Below are positions 8,471 through 16,477 of a DNA stretch of 64,000 bases, one piece after another. Position numbers and translations under genes: made by a program. Origin of the DNA: an archaeon UBA583 (GTDB lineage Archaea; Nanobdellota; Nanobdellia; Woesearchaeales; UBA583); contig DAXK01000045.1 of NCBI GenBank assembly GCA_002506365.1, positions 1 through 64,000 on the forward strand, read 5' to 3'. The notes under the pieces were generated by a model. That model had not been told where the DNA came from and did not search any database. It saw nothing but the letters and a program-made list of their open reading frames with translations. Each line of letters starts with the position of its first letter. The first letter of the stretch is position 1.

Positions 8471-9439
8471 ATGAATCAACCAACCAACCAACCTACTCTA
8501 TATTTCCCACCAATCAACAAACTCGGAAATGTAGCATTTAGACGAGTATGTAATAACTCTGGAGCCGAATTTGTCTTCACAGAAATGGTACGAGTTGAAA
8601 AAATAATTGAAGGTGACCCTTTCCAATTAAGAAAACTAAGAATTCCAAAAGATATGGAAAATAAAACAATTGTCCAAATAATCTGTGAAGACATAAATCG
8701 AATTGAAGAGTGTGTTGACAAAATTGTAGAACTAACTCATGGACTATTTGAAATTAATTATAATATGGGTTGCCCACAATCCACAATGTCCAAAAACGAA
8801 TGTGGTGGAGGAATTGTAAAAAACCCAACCAAAGTAAAACAAGTAGCACAAGCATTAGCCAAAGCCTGCAAAAAACACAATATCCAAGCATCAATTAAAA
8901 CAAGAATTGGATATGATAGAGAAAACATTAACATTTTAGAAAATGTTCAAAATATCAAAGACGCAGGAATTACAAAAATCTACATTCACGGAAGAACATT
9001 ATTAGATGGATACAGAAGACCAGCAACTTACGAAGAAATCGGACAAGTAAAAAAGAAATTCCCAGAACTTGAAATAATCGGAAACGGAGATATTGTTGAT
9101 TTAAATTCTTTAAATAACTTAATCAAACAAACAAATTGTGACGGAGTTTTAATCGGGAGAGCAGCTCTAAACAATCCATATATCTTCAAAGAACTAACAA
9201 ACCAAACACACATCAAACACAGTTCAGGAATTGAATTAATAACAACACTTCCAGCAATAATCGAATTATTACAATACGGAATTCAAGAAGAATTAAATTT
9301 AGACTATTTAAAGCAAAATATTGTATTTATGACAAAAGGTGTTATAGGAAGTTCTGAATTTAGAACAAAATTAAATAATACTTCTGACATTAAAGAATTT
9401 TTAACATATTGTGAAAATTTGAATATTAATAAATATTAA
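8471..9439 (+). CDS. dus: tRNA-dihydrouridine synthase
   Basis: FMN-dependent enzyme that reduces uridines in tRNA D-loops. The TIM-barrel signature INYNMGCPQSTMSKNECGGG spans residues 95-114. A later strand, IHGRTLLDGYRRPATYEEI, and GNGDIVDLNSLNNLI plus DGVLIGRAALNNPYIFKEL are the FMN-phosphate region typical of Dus. The C-terminal helical RNA-binding part is short (SSEFRTKLNNTSD), and 322 residues is normal. In many Dus proteins the proton-donor cysteine sits in the GACLM-like segment. Here that segment is GGG and the nearest cysteine is Cys111, three residues earlier, with Cys101 in the GCP motif. The leading repeat of caac/ccaa codes for NQPTNQPT and is not conserved. Confidence 0.93.
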   Translation: MNQPTNQPTLYFPPINKLGNVAFRRVCNNSGAEFVFTEMVRVEKIIEGDPFQLRKLRIPKDMENKTIVQIICEDINRIEECVDKIVELTHGLFEINYNMGCPQSTMSKNECGGGIVKNPTKVKQVAQALAKACKKHNIQASIKTRIGYDRENINILENVQNIKDAGITKIYIHGRTLLDGYRRPATYEEIGQVKKKFPELEIIGNGDIVDLNSLNNLIKQTNCDGVLIGRAALNNPYIFKELTNQTHIKHSSGIELITTLPAIIELLQYGIQEELNLDYLKQNIVFMTKGVIGSSEFRTKLNNTSDIKEFLTYCENLNINKY

Positions 9440-9447
9440 AATTAATT

Positions 9448-10581
9448 TTAATTCATCTCATTTTTAGTTAAATTATCTCTTGCTTTTTTAATTACAACAT
9501 TTTCCAATTCTAAAACAGCACTTACAATTTCTTCCATAATTTGAGAAATTGATAAATTATTCTCTTTTGAAAATATCTTATCAAAAAAACTCACCTTTTT
9601 CCCTGAACCTGATTTAAAATATAAATTAAACTTTTCATAATTAAAATTATTCCTAACATAATCATAATTCTCAACTAATTTATCTTTTCCTAAACCTTTA
9701 GCAAAAAACTCCATTTTATGAATATCTTCAATTACTCCATACGGCAAACAAGGAACACTCCCCATTAAAATATCTTTAAACTTTCCATTAGTAAAATGAA
9801 CTGTATTTGCACAAACACCCGTTAATTTAGTAAAATTATCTCCTTTCCCTGTATTTTCCCCATATTCATATTTAATCTTTGGAAAAATCTTTGGTAAAAT
9901 TTTAGGATAAAAATTATAATCACGACTTGTAATCACAATATCAGTAAATAACTTTGAATAACCACAATTCACATAAATATCTAAAATATAACACATTAAA
10001 CTAAAATCAAAAGAATCAACTAAAGGTTCCCCATACAAATTATTATCTCTAAAATACAAAACTAACTTTCTTTTTTTATTAGTTAACTTTTCCTCAAAAT
10101 TATACTTTTTCTTTAAAAATAATTCTTGCTCAAAATTAACTAACTCACAATTTCTCTCTCTCTCTAAATTTGAAACTTTCTTAAACTTTTTTTGAATATC
10201 CTTAGAATAAACATCACAAACTAACTTAAAACTATCAATTAAACTTAAACCTTCAAATCCCTCACTCATTTTTTCAATCTTTTTAACTTGCTCATACTTA
10301 AACAAAACATCATTAACTCCCTCAAATAAATAACAAATTTGTAAAGATAAATCTAAATAATCTAAATTTTTATTTTTATCATCTAACTTAACATAATAAT
10401 TATTTAAAACTAAATTACTAATCCTAACTTTACCCTCCTCATCAACTACAAACCAATCATCTAAATACTTTTTATCAATTTTAGAACTAATTTCATTATT
10501 TAACTTGGAAATTTCAATCATAACTACATTTTTAATTTTAATATTAAATATTTTACTAGTTATTTCCCTATAGTAAAACAT
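9448..10581 (-). CDS. hypothetical protein, 377 residues
   Basis: Soluble protein of unknown family. The first half is charged and helical with a cluster of basic residues (KKVSNLERERNCE). The second half looks like a compact alpha/beta domain (LVLYFRDNNLYGEPLVDSFD, DIVITSRDYNFYPKILPKIF). No catalytic motif is recognised. An ATG at 10521 (residue 21) is an alternative start with an AT-rich box 27 bases upstream; the first ATG has only a weak box (gattaaatg). It is convergent with dus, with the two stops only 8 bases apart. Confidence 0.7.
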   Translation of the reverse strand: MFYYREITSKIFNIKIKNVVMIEISKLNNEISSKIDKKYLDDWFVVDEEGKVRISNLVLNNYYVKLDDKNKNLDYLDLSLQICYLFEGVNDVLFKYEQVKKIEKMSEGFEGLSLIDSFKLVCDVYSKDIQKKFKKVSNLERERNCELVNFEQELFLKKKYNFEEKLTNKKRKLVLYFRDNNLYGEPLVDSFDFSLMCYILDIYVNCGYSKLFTDIVITSRDYNFYPKILPKIFPKIKYEYGENTGKGDNFTKLTGVCANTVHFTNGKFKDILMGSVPCLPYGVIEDIHKMEFFAKGLGKDKLVENYDYVRNNFNYEKFNLYFKSGSGKKVSFFDKIFSKENNLSISQIMEEIVSAVLELENVVIKKARDNLTKNEMN

Positions 10582-10627
10582 TAAACTTTAAAAATCAAAT
10601 ACACCATTTAATCGTATATAACAAAAA

Positions 10628-10918
10628 ATGGAACTATTATATTTATATTATTACTTTGGTACAATTAACTTAATTACAACAATTTTTTTTATTTGGGATA
10701 AATTTAAATCTCAATTTACATACGCTAGAAGAATATCTGAATCAAGTTTCCACATTTTAGAATTATTAGGAGGTTGCTTTTCAACTTTTTTTTTAATTAA
10801 TTTAATTAACCATAAAAGTGCAAAATTAAGTTTTCAAGTAATTTCATACACAATCTTAGGAGTTTGGATTTATTTTATATTCAAATTTAAAGATTTTTTA
10901 TTACCATTTTTGAACTAA
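10628..10918 (+). CDS. DUF1294 family membrane protein
   Basis: 96 residues with three to four membrane helices. The family pattern is clear: IFFIWDKFKSQFTYARRISE, then LELLGGCFSTFFLINLINHK and FQVISYTILGVWIYF. In the family these are the WDK, RRIPE, LLGG and HK motifs. The biochemical role of DUF1294 proteins is not established. It has its own short promoter region and is divergent from the unknown gene to the left. Confidence 0.85.
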   Translation: MELLYLYYYFGTINLITTIFFIWDKFKSQFTYARRISESSFHILELLGGCFSTFFLINLINHKSAKLSFQVISYTILGVWIYFIFKFKDFLLPFLN

Positions 10919-10990
10919 TTTGAACTAATTAACACAACTAATAACATATCACTATCAGTAATATCTACACAATATTTAACAAAATCTTTG

Positions 10991-11009
10991 ATTTATTCGC
11001 TGAATAAAT
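10991..11009. terminator. perfect hairpin with three-base loop
   Basis: ATTTATTC, loop GCT, GAATAAAT: an eight-base perfect stem between the DUF1294 gene and the LamG pilin. It could end transcription of the upstream gene or be processed. Archaeal termination does not need hairpins, so the function is open. Confidence 0.5.
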
Positions 11010-11032
11010 TAAATATATTTATTTACTATTAC

Positions 11033-11055
11033 AAATTAAAAATAATCCTTTTAAA
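11033..11055 (+). promoter_or_regulatory. promoter of the LamG pilin, shared block with the next pilin gene
   Basis: A 23-base block ending in CCTTTTAAA, identical to 12922-12944. The TATA part lies about 25 bases before the ATG at 11077. The upstream A-rich part would cover the TFB-recognition element, so identity beyond the TATA box points to co-regulation or a duplicated promoter. Confidence 0.7.
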
Positions 11056-11076
11056 GTGTAATTTATCAGTTTTTTT

Positions 11077-12828
11077 ATGTTTACACAATTTAATAAAAAA
11101 GCAGTCCACCCAGTTGTAGCTGTATCTTTATTATTAGTTGTATCTGTTATCGCAGTTGTTGGATTCCAATCTTGGTTTACCGAATTTTCGAGTTCAACTC
11201 TTACAAATGTTGAAACTCAAACATCAAAACAAGCAACAGAATTAAAAATAGAAGGATTATTTAATAATCAATTATATTTAAAAAATTCAAACACTAATAA
11301 TGTTAAAAATTCTAATTTAATTATTCAAAATATTAAAATTATAGATAAAACCTCAAAACAAATTTGTGGATTTAGTAATACTCCAATTACAAGTAATTCA
11401 AGTAATTCAAATTTATATAATAATTTACAAGGACATTGGAAATTTGACACAGACAATAATATTTTAAAAGACCACTCAAAAAATAATATGGATGGAGAGT
11501 TATATACAAGTTCAGATTTATTAGCAAATTTTGACAATGATTTTTCAACTCAAACAAACTATGGTTACACAATCACTGATCCAAATGGTGGAGTAAATTG
11601 TTCAGTTTCAGGAATTTCAGGGAATGGTTGTGAATTCACAATAGGTGGGGCAGAAAGACTAGCAATTACAAATCCAAAAAATTTTGATTTAACAAGCAAT
11701 TCAATAAAAGCATTTTCAATTTGGTTTAATTATTATGGTTCACCAGGTTATCAAGCAACAATTTTTGGAAAAACAACTTCAAACACTTGGCAAACTGGTC
11801 AAGGTTATGGTTTAATTGTAAGTGATTATAAACAACTTTCATTTTCAATAATTGATGAAAATAATAATAAATTATCATTAGAATCAGGAGCAAATTCAAT
11901 TAATTTTAATCAATGGAATCACGCTACTGTTCAATTTAATAATGGAAATTATAGTTTATATTTAAATGGGGTTTTAGTTGATAAAAACGATACTACAAGT
12001 TTAGGAAATTTTAGTTCAACATCAGTTTTAAGACTTGGAGCAGGAGGTTGGGGAAAATATTTTAATGGTAAGTTAGATGAATTTGCAGTTTATGATAAAG
12101 TATTAACACAATCAGAAATTAATAACTTATACACATCTAAAAAAGTAAAATATTTAGAACTAACTGGAAATAGTATTAAATTTGATGGAATAAACGACTA
12201 CATTGAATTACCTCAAAGTTCACATCTTTCAAACTTTGACGATTTATCAGTTATAATTACATATAAAACTCAAGATATAACTAGGAGTTATCCAAAATTT
12301 TTATCATCAAGAATTGAAAATAATGAATTCATATTTTTCGGTTTAGATAAAAATAATCAATACTTAGGAATTTCAAATTCAACTCCAACTGAAAAATGGA
12401 CAACAAGTAAAGTTACACATAGATATTTAACCTCAGAAATTGAAAAAAATAAAAAATATAAAACAATTTATACTTATAATGGAACTTCAAAATTAGCATC
12501 AATTTATAATTCACCTTCACAAGTTCAAAATGTAACAATGGATAATTGGATTCCAAATAAATTACAGAAATTTTATATTGGGACTGATGGGAATACTAAC
12601 ACTAATTATTTTGATGGGGAAATTTATGATATCCAAATTTATAACAAAGTATTATCCAATCAAGAAATCAATTTAATGTATTTAAATCAAGAAATCCCGA
12701 TTCAAATACATAATAATTCAATTTCAAAATATGATATTTCCTTATGTAATTTAGACAAAAACCAAATATATAATGTTTTAATTGAAACAAACTCTGGAAT
12801 AATTGAAACTATTTTACTTAACAAGTAA
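11077..12828 (+). CDS. pilin-like surface protein with two LamG-type domains
   Basis: 583 residues. The N-terminus is a class III signal and pilin core: short basic leader (MFTQFNKK), then AVHPVVAVSLLLVVSVIAVV as the helix that packs in a pilus, then FQSWFTEFSSS. This matches archaeal type IV pilin N-terminal domains processed by a prepilin peptidase. Residues about 110-345 form a first concanavalin/LamG-like domain (LQGHWKFDTDNN to LDEFAVYDKVLTQSEINNLY), and about 360-530 a second (SIKFDGINDYIELP to GEIYDIQIYNKVLSNQEINL). The C-terminal region (SKYDISLCNLDKNQIYNVLI) matches the ends of the short pilins, so LamG domains seem inserted within a pilin body. Likely a minor pilin or tip adhesin that binds glycans; the binding role is inference. 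Confidence 0.88.
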   Translation: MFTQFNKKAVHPVVAVSLLLVVSVIAVVGFQSWFTEFSSSTLTNVETQTSKQATELKIEGLFNNQLYLKNSNTNNVKNSNLIIQNIKIIDKTSKQICGFSNTPITSNSSNSNLYNNLQGHWKFDTDNNILKDHSKNNMDGELYTSSDLLANFDNDFSTQTNYGYTITDPNGGVNCSVSGISGNGCEFTIGGAERLAITNPKNFDLTSNSIKAFSIWFNYYGSPGYQATIFGKTTSNTWQTGQGYGLIVSDYKQLSFSIIDENNNKLSLESGANSINFNQWNHATVQFNNGNYSLYLNGVLVDKNDTTSLGNFSSTSVLRLGAGGWGKYFNGKLDEFAVYDKVLTQSEINNLYTSKKVKYLELTGNSIKFDGINDYIELPQSSHLSNFDDLSVIITYKTQDITRSYPKFLSSRIENNEFIFFGLDKNNQYLGISNSTPTEKWTTSKVTHRYLTSEIEKNKKYKTIYTYNGTSKLASIYNSPSQVQNVTMDNWIPNKLQKFYIGTDGNTNTNYFDGEIYDIQIYNKVLSNQEINLMYLNQEIPIQIHNNSISKYDISLCNLDKNQIYNVLIETNSGIIETILLNK

Positions 12829-12921
12829 TGTAATAAGTTTTCATTAAAATATTTCAAATTTAATATCCTACATATAATATTCCATCTACAATATATCTGT
12901 TTATACTCTATTCACTCTCTA

Positions 12922-12944
12922 AAATTAAAAATAATCCTTTTAAA
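12922..12944 (+). promoter_or_regulatory. promoter of the short pilin, copy of 11033-11055
   Basis: Identical 23-base block with CCTTTTAAA about 26 bases before the ATG at 12967. Surrounding sequence differs between the two loci. Confidence 0.7.
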
Positions 12945-12966
12945 CAGATTAATTAATAAATTAGTT

Positions 12967-13386
12967 ATGTATAACTCTTTAAAAAGTAAAAAAGCAGTTC
13001 ACCCTGTTGTATCAGTTGCCCTTTTATTAGTTGTAGCAGTTGTATCTGTTGTTGGTTTCCAAGGATGGTTTAGTTCATTTTCAACAGAAGTTTTAGTAAG
13101 TGTCGAACAAGACACAAATACTCAAATCCCTAGTGATATATACGTTGAAGGTTTAAGTTCAAACAAGATATTTTTAAAATCTCACTCTGGAGCATCAACA
13201 ATCACAAATATTGAAATTCTAAGTGAAAATAAAACTCAAATGTGTATTTTGCCAATAAATTCTAAAATCACAAAAGGTGTATCTCCAATTGATGTTTCAT
13301 CTTGTTCATTAATTTCAAATAACGTTTATGAAATTTTAATTATCGCTAATAACCAATTAGTTCAAAATACAAAAATTGCTAGATAA
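12967..13386 (+). CDS. type IV pilin-like protein
   Basis: 139 residues: leader MYNSLKSKK, then AVHPVVSVALLLVVAVVSVV and FQGWFSSFSTEVLVSVEQ, then a small beta-rich head with two cysteines (QMCILPINSK and DVSSCSL) likely to form a disulphide. It is the domain-free form of the LamG fusion upstream and shares its promoter block. Exported through Sec, cut by a prepilin peptidase and assembled into a surface fibre by family analogy. A perfect hairpin starts within its stop codon. Confidence 0.9.
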   Translation: MYNSLKSKKAVHPVVSVALLLVVAVVSVVGFQGWFSSFSTEVLVSVEQDTNTQIPSDIYVEGLSSNKIFLKSHSGASTITNIEILSENKTQMCILPINSKITKGVSPIDVSSCSLISNNVYEILIIANNQLVQNTKIAR

Positions 13387-13410
13387 TTTGAAAATTTATT
13401 TTTTCAAATT
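13385..13410. terminator. hairpin at the pilin 3' end
   Basis: AATTTGAAAA, loop TTTATT, TTTTCAAATT: a ten-base perfect stem overlapping the stop codon of the pilin gene. A likely terminator or mRNA-stabilising end. Confidence 0.55.
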
Positions 13411-13509
13411 AATTTATATTTTCTTTATTCTATAAAACTATTAACCTACATAACTAATTTTTCTTAAGTGAAAACGATTATTTAAAAACCAAAAATCCAT
13501 AAATAAAAT

Positions 13510-15285
13510 ATGTTATACTCTCTAAAAGAATTAATTTTTGGATTAAATGAATTTGAAAAAGCAAAAATTGATGATAGAATTAATCAAGCTTTTTTATTAG
13601 TTCCAAAAATAAAATTAGAGAGATTAGAAGATTTTGAAATTTTAGAAGAAAATATTTACAAATTAAAAGAACAATTAAGAATTAAATCAAGTAATTTAAA
13701 TCGTGTAATTAAAAATAATAAACAATTACCTAAAAAAAAAGTTTTAGAATTTATTAAAGATTTAGAAAATATTAGATATGATTTTTTAAAAGAAGTATTT
13801 TCAAAAATTGAACCAAATAAATTTTCAAATAATTCTTCACAACTAAATTCTAATAATCAAACTATTGATTTAAAAGAAACTAAAATTGAGCCAAAAATAG
13901 ATTCAAAAATTAATCCTGAAATTATTTCTAAAGAAAATTCTAATGAAATACTTGAAGAAAAATCAGATGAAAATAAAATTAAATTATTGGATGAACCAAA
14001 TTTCACACTTTTAATAAATAATGGTAAAACACCTTATTTAACAATTAAATTTAAACATCAATTAGATTTAATTATTTTAAAAAACTTATCAAGTTTATTT
14101 TTTGAAATTTACCAAATGCACGGAACAAATATTATAGTTGAAAATAATACAGCTTTAATAATTCCAAGATTTCAAGGAGATAATTTAATTAATTTACCTC
14201 AAATACAAATTGATTTAGACCAAATTTATAACTTATTAAAATCAAATCAAAATAATAAAAAAAATAACAAACTTGAAGACTCAAATGAAAATAAAGAAAA
14301 AAACCTAACTGAAAATACAAATGAAAAAACTGATAACAACACTAATGAAATAAAACTAGATGAAACTAAAAAACTTGATTCAAATCAACAATATCTAAAC
14401 ATTAATGATGATTTCAAAAAACAAGAATTCAAAACAAAAAAATACGATGAAGATTCACTTGATGCTCTTTTAACAAAACATCAAAAGGAAAATAAACCAA
14501 AAGATGAACCAAACATTACAAAAGCAAATCAAGAAAATGAAAAAATAATATCTGAACCTAAAACTGAATCCATTACTTTTGAAAAAAAAGAACAAGAAAT
14601 TAAAGAACCAGAAATTCAAATTTTAAAAGATGAACATTTAGACTTAATTAAAAAACAAGAAGAAAAATTTGATTTAACTAATAAAAATTCAACTCCCAAT
14701 CAAACAAAAATTGAAACTAAAAAAGAAAATTCATCTGAACAAAACTTAGAACAATCCAAACAAAATAAAATGGATGCTCAAAAACAAATCCAACAATTTC
14801 AATTTGAAATTTATCGTGACGATAATATTGTAGTATATTTTAAAGAAGATTCAAAATCAATTGGGACATTATGTGTGACAACTCCAAATGGAGAATCCAT
14901 CCACAAATTATCTGAAAATGAACTATCTTACTTAACAATATTTTCAAAAGTTTTTGCGGGAGTCTTATTTGAAGTTGTAGGTTGCCATGGAACAAATATT
15001 ATTTGGAACTTTAATGATAATATGATTTCAATTATTCCAAGACACCAAGACGATAATGTTTTAAAAATGTGGGAATTAAACCAGCAAAAACCTGAAACAT
15101 TAGAAAAAATAAAAGAAAAATTATTAACAACAATCTTAATAGAACAAGAAAAAAATAAACCAAAAACTCCAATTGCTAAAGATGAAAAACCAAAACCAGC
15201 AATTGAAAAAATTGAAGGTGAATCTTCAGATGATAAAGAAAAAAGAGCTCAACACTTACTAAATTCATTAAGGAGAATTCCTTAA
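13510..15285 (+). CDS. protein with two degenerate HIT-like domains and a long disordered linker
   Basis: 591 residues, cytoplasmic. Residues 1-100 are a helical region. Two related domains follow: about 160-235 (HGTNIIVEN near 204-212, then LIIPRFQGDN) and about 430-525 (HGTNIIWNF near 493-501, then IIPRHQDDN near 508-516). The pattern GTNI, N, IIPR, D resembles archaeal histidine-triad proteins, but the stretch that should hold the catalytic His-x-His-x-His is gone, leaving about ten residues between N and IIPR. Residues 236-425 are a low-complexity K/E/N/Q segment, surely disordered. Hydrolase activity looks lost, so binding or scaffolding is more likely; that is inference. A TATA-like atttaaaaa lies 26 bases upstream. 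Confidence 0.75.
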   Translation: MLYSLKELIFGLNEFEKAKIDDRINQAFLLVPKIKLERLEDFEILEENIYKLKEQLRIKSSNLNRVIKNNKQLPKKKVLEFIKDLENIRYDFLKEVFSKIEPNKFSNNSSQLNSNNQTIDLKETKIEPKIDSKINPEIISKENSNEILEEKSDENKIKLLDEPNFTLLINNGKTPYLTIKFKHQLDLIILKNLSSLFFEIYQMHGTNIIVENNTALIIPRFQGDNLINLPQIQIDLDQIYNLLKSNQNNKKNNKLEDSNENKEKNLTENTNEKTDNNTNEIKLDETKKLDSNQQYLNINDDFKKQEFKTKKYDEDSLDALLTKHQKENKPKDEPNITKANQENEKIISEPKTESITFEKKEQEIKEPEIQILKDEHLDLIKKQEEKFDLTNKNSTPNQTKIETKKENSSEQNLEQSKQNKMDAQKQIQQFQFEIYRDDNIVVYFKEDSKSIGTLCVTTPNGESIHKLSENELSYLTIFSKVFAGVLFEVVGCHGTNIIWNFNDNMISIIPRHQDDNVLKMWELNQQKPETLEKIKEKLLTTILIEQEKNKPKTPIAKDEKPKPAIEKIEGESSDDKEKRAQHLLNSLRRIP

Positions 15286-15305
15286 AATAAATTTATATTT
15301 TCAAA

Positions 15306-16097
15306 ATGGAAACTTTAAAAAAACAAAACTCTATAGAAACTCAAATTCAAAGACTATTTTCAAAACTAGAAACCTATCAACTAGAAATTTTCGCATATAG
15401 TTCACAAAACAATTTACCTATATTAACTCCATCCCCTTTAGAAAATTTCACTCTATTTAACTCTGAAATTTGTTTTAACCAACTAAATCAATTACACTCT
15501 AATATCTTAAACTTTGTAAAAATAATAAATACTCCTCTATATGTTAAACATCAAGAAACAATTTCTAGATATAACTCATTAATATTTCGCATAATTGGGA
15601 ACTTAAGACTTTTAATTGAATTTTATCAATCTCAACATAGATATAATTTATCACTTAGAAAAGGTCTAGATTCATTTAACTTAAATTTAATCTATCAAAA
15701 TTCCTCATTTCCAAATACATTTCAAAAAGATAATCTTCTAATGTTTACAAAACTTTCAAACTTTCCATTTGAAAATAAAAAATACCTAATAACTCTCTCA
15801 ACATTTCACAAATCAACAGGATTTTTCACAAATTTAAAACATTCAGAATTTCATTTAATTTATCAAAAAAATGATACAATTGGTTTTAAAGATGATTCAA
15901 ATGTATACTATTCAAAAACAAAAGAAGAATTTTTAAATCAATTATTTGAAAAAATAAATAAACTATCAAATACAAATTTTAATATTCAAACCGATGAAAA
16001 TAAAATAATCTCAATAATAATTCATTCTAGTTTTGATGGAAAATTTGAAAATGACCCACCAGTTATAAACCAAGAACAATTCAAAAAAGTAGCATAA
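15306..16097 (+). CDS. hypothetical protein, 263 residues
   Basis: Soluble protein starting 20 bases after the stop of the HIT-like gene, so probably in the same transcript. The N-terminal two thirds look helical and F/L/N-rich; the last third has alternating strands (SEFHLIYQKNDTIGFKDDSN). No family recognised, and no signal peptide or membrane helix. Its close linkage suggests it works with the two-domain HIT-like protein, but there is no direct evidence. Confidence 0.7.
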   Translation: METLKKQNSIETQIQRLFSKLETYQLEIFAYSSQNNLPILTPSPLENFTLFNSEICFNQLNQLHSNILNFVKIINTPLYVKHQETISRYNSLIFRIIGNLRLLIEFYQSQHRYNLSLRKGLDSFNLNLIYQNSSFPNTFQKDNLLMFTKLSNFPFENKKYLITLSTFHKSTGFFTNLKHSEFHLIYQKNDTIGFKDDSNVYYSKTKEEFLNQLFEKINKLSNTNFNIQTDENKIISIIIHSSFDGKFENDPPVINQEQFKKVA

Positions 16098-16139
16098 ATA
16101 ATCTCAAATTTATATCCAATTATTATAATAAATCAAAGG

Positions 16140-16148
16140 TTTTATAAA
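16140..16148 (+). promoter_or_regulatory. TATA box of the ATP synthase operon
   Basis: TTTATAAAC centred about 28 bases before the ATG of the H subunit at 16172. It is the first promoter of the ATPase cluster. Confidence 0.65.
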
Positions 16149-16171
16149 CCTATAAATTTTTATCCTAAATT

Positions 16172-16477
16172 ATGAGTGAATTCAAACAAGTGCTAGAAAT
16201 TGAAAAGAAATTTCAAAAAACTATTTCTACTGCAAATTCTAAATCTGAAACTAAAATTAATAAATCAGTTTCAGATTTAAAACTTAAAGAAGAAGCAATG
16301 AAAAAAGACTTAATTTCAGAATTAAATACTGACTTAGACAAACTAAAATCAGATTTAACAAAAAAAGGAGAACTGCAAGTTGAAAATTCAAAAAAAATGG
16401 CAGAAAATATTATTAAAACAGCAAACATCGATAAAGCTGTATCACACTTAGTGGGAGAATTTAAAAATGGCTTTTAG
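16172..16477 (+). CDS. ahaH: A-type ATP synthase subunit H (peripheral stalk)
   Basis: 101 residues, nearly all a charged coiled coil (KSETKINKSVSDLKLKEEAM), as expected for the small stalk subunit that pairs with subunit E. The C-terminal part (MAENIIKTANIDKAVSHLV) resembles the end of AhaH. It overlaps the start of subunit I by 11 bases and opens the ATPase operon, which is the usual archaeal place for this gene. Sequence alone is weak because coiled coils look alike; position makes the call firm. Confidence 0.85.
   Translation: MSEFKQVLEIEKKFQKTISTANSKSETKINKSVSDLKLKEEAMKKDLISELNTDLDKLKSDLTKKGELQVENSKKMAENIIKTANIDKAVSHLVGEFKNGF

Noticed and set aside
8476..8495. Short repeat caaccaaccaacc at the start of dus, considered as a phase-variation tract
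   Set aside because: Only about four units of four bases; it codes for NQPTNQPT, which is tolerable at a variable N-terminus. No sign of length variation can be judged from one sequence.
10911..10929. Tandem tgaactaatt repeat at the DUF1294 stop
   Set aside because: Two units only; likely chance slippage in AT-rich DNA.
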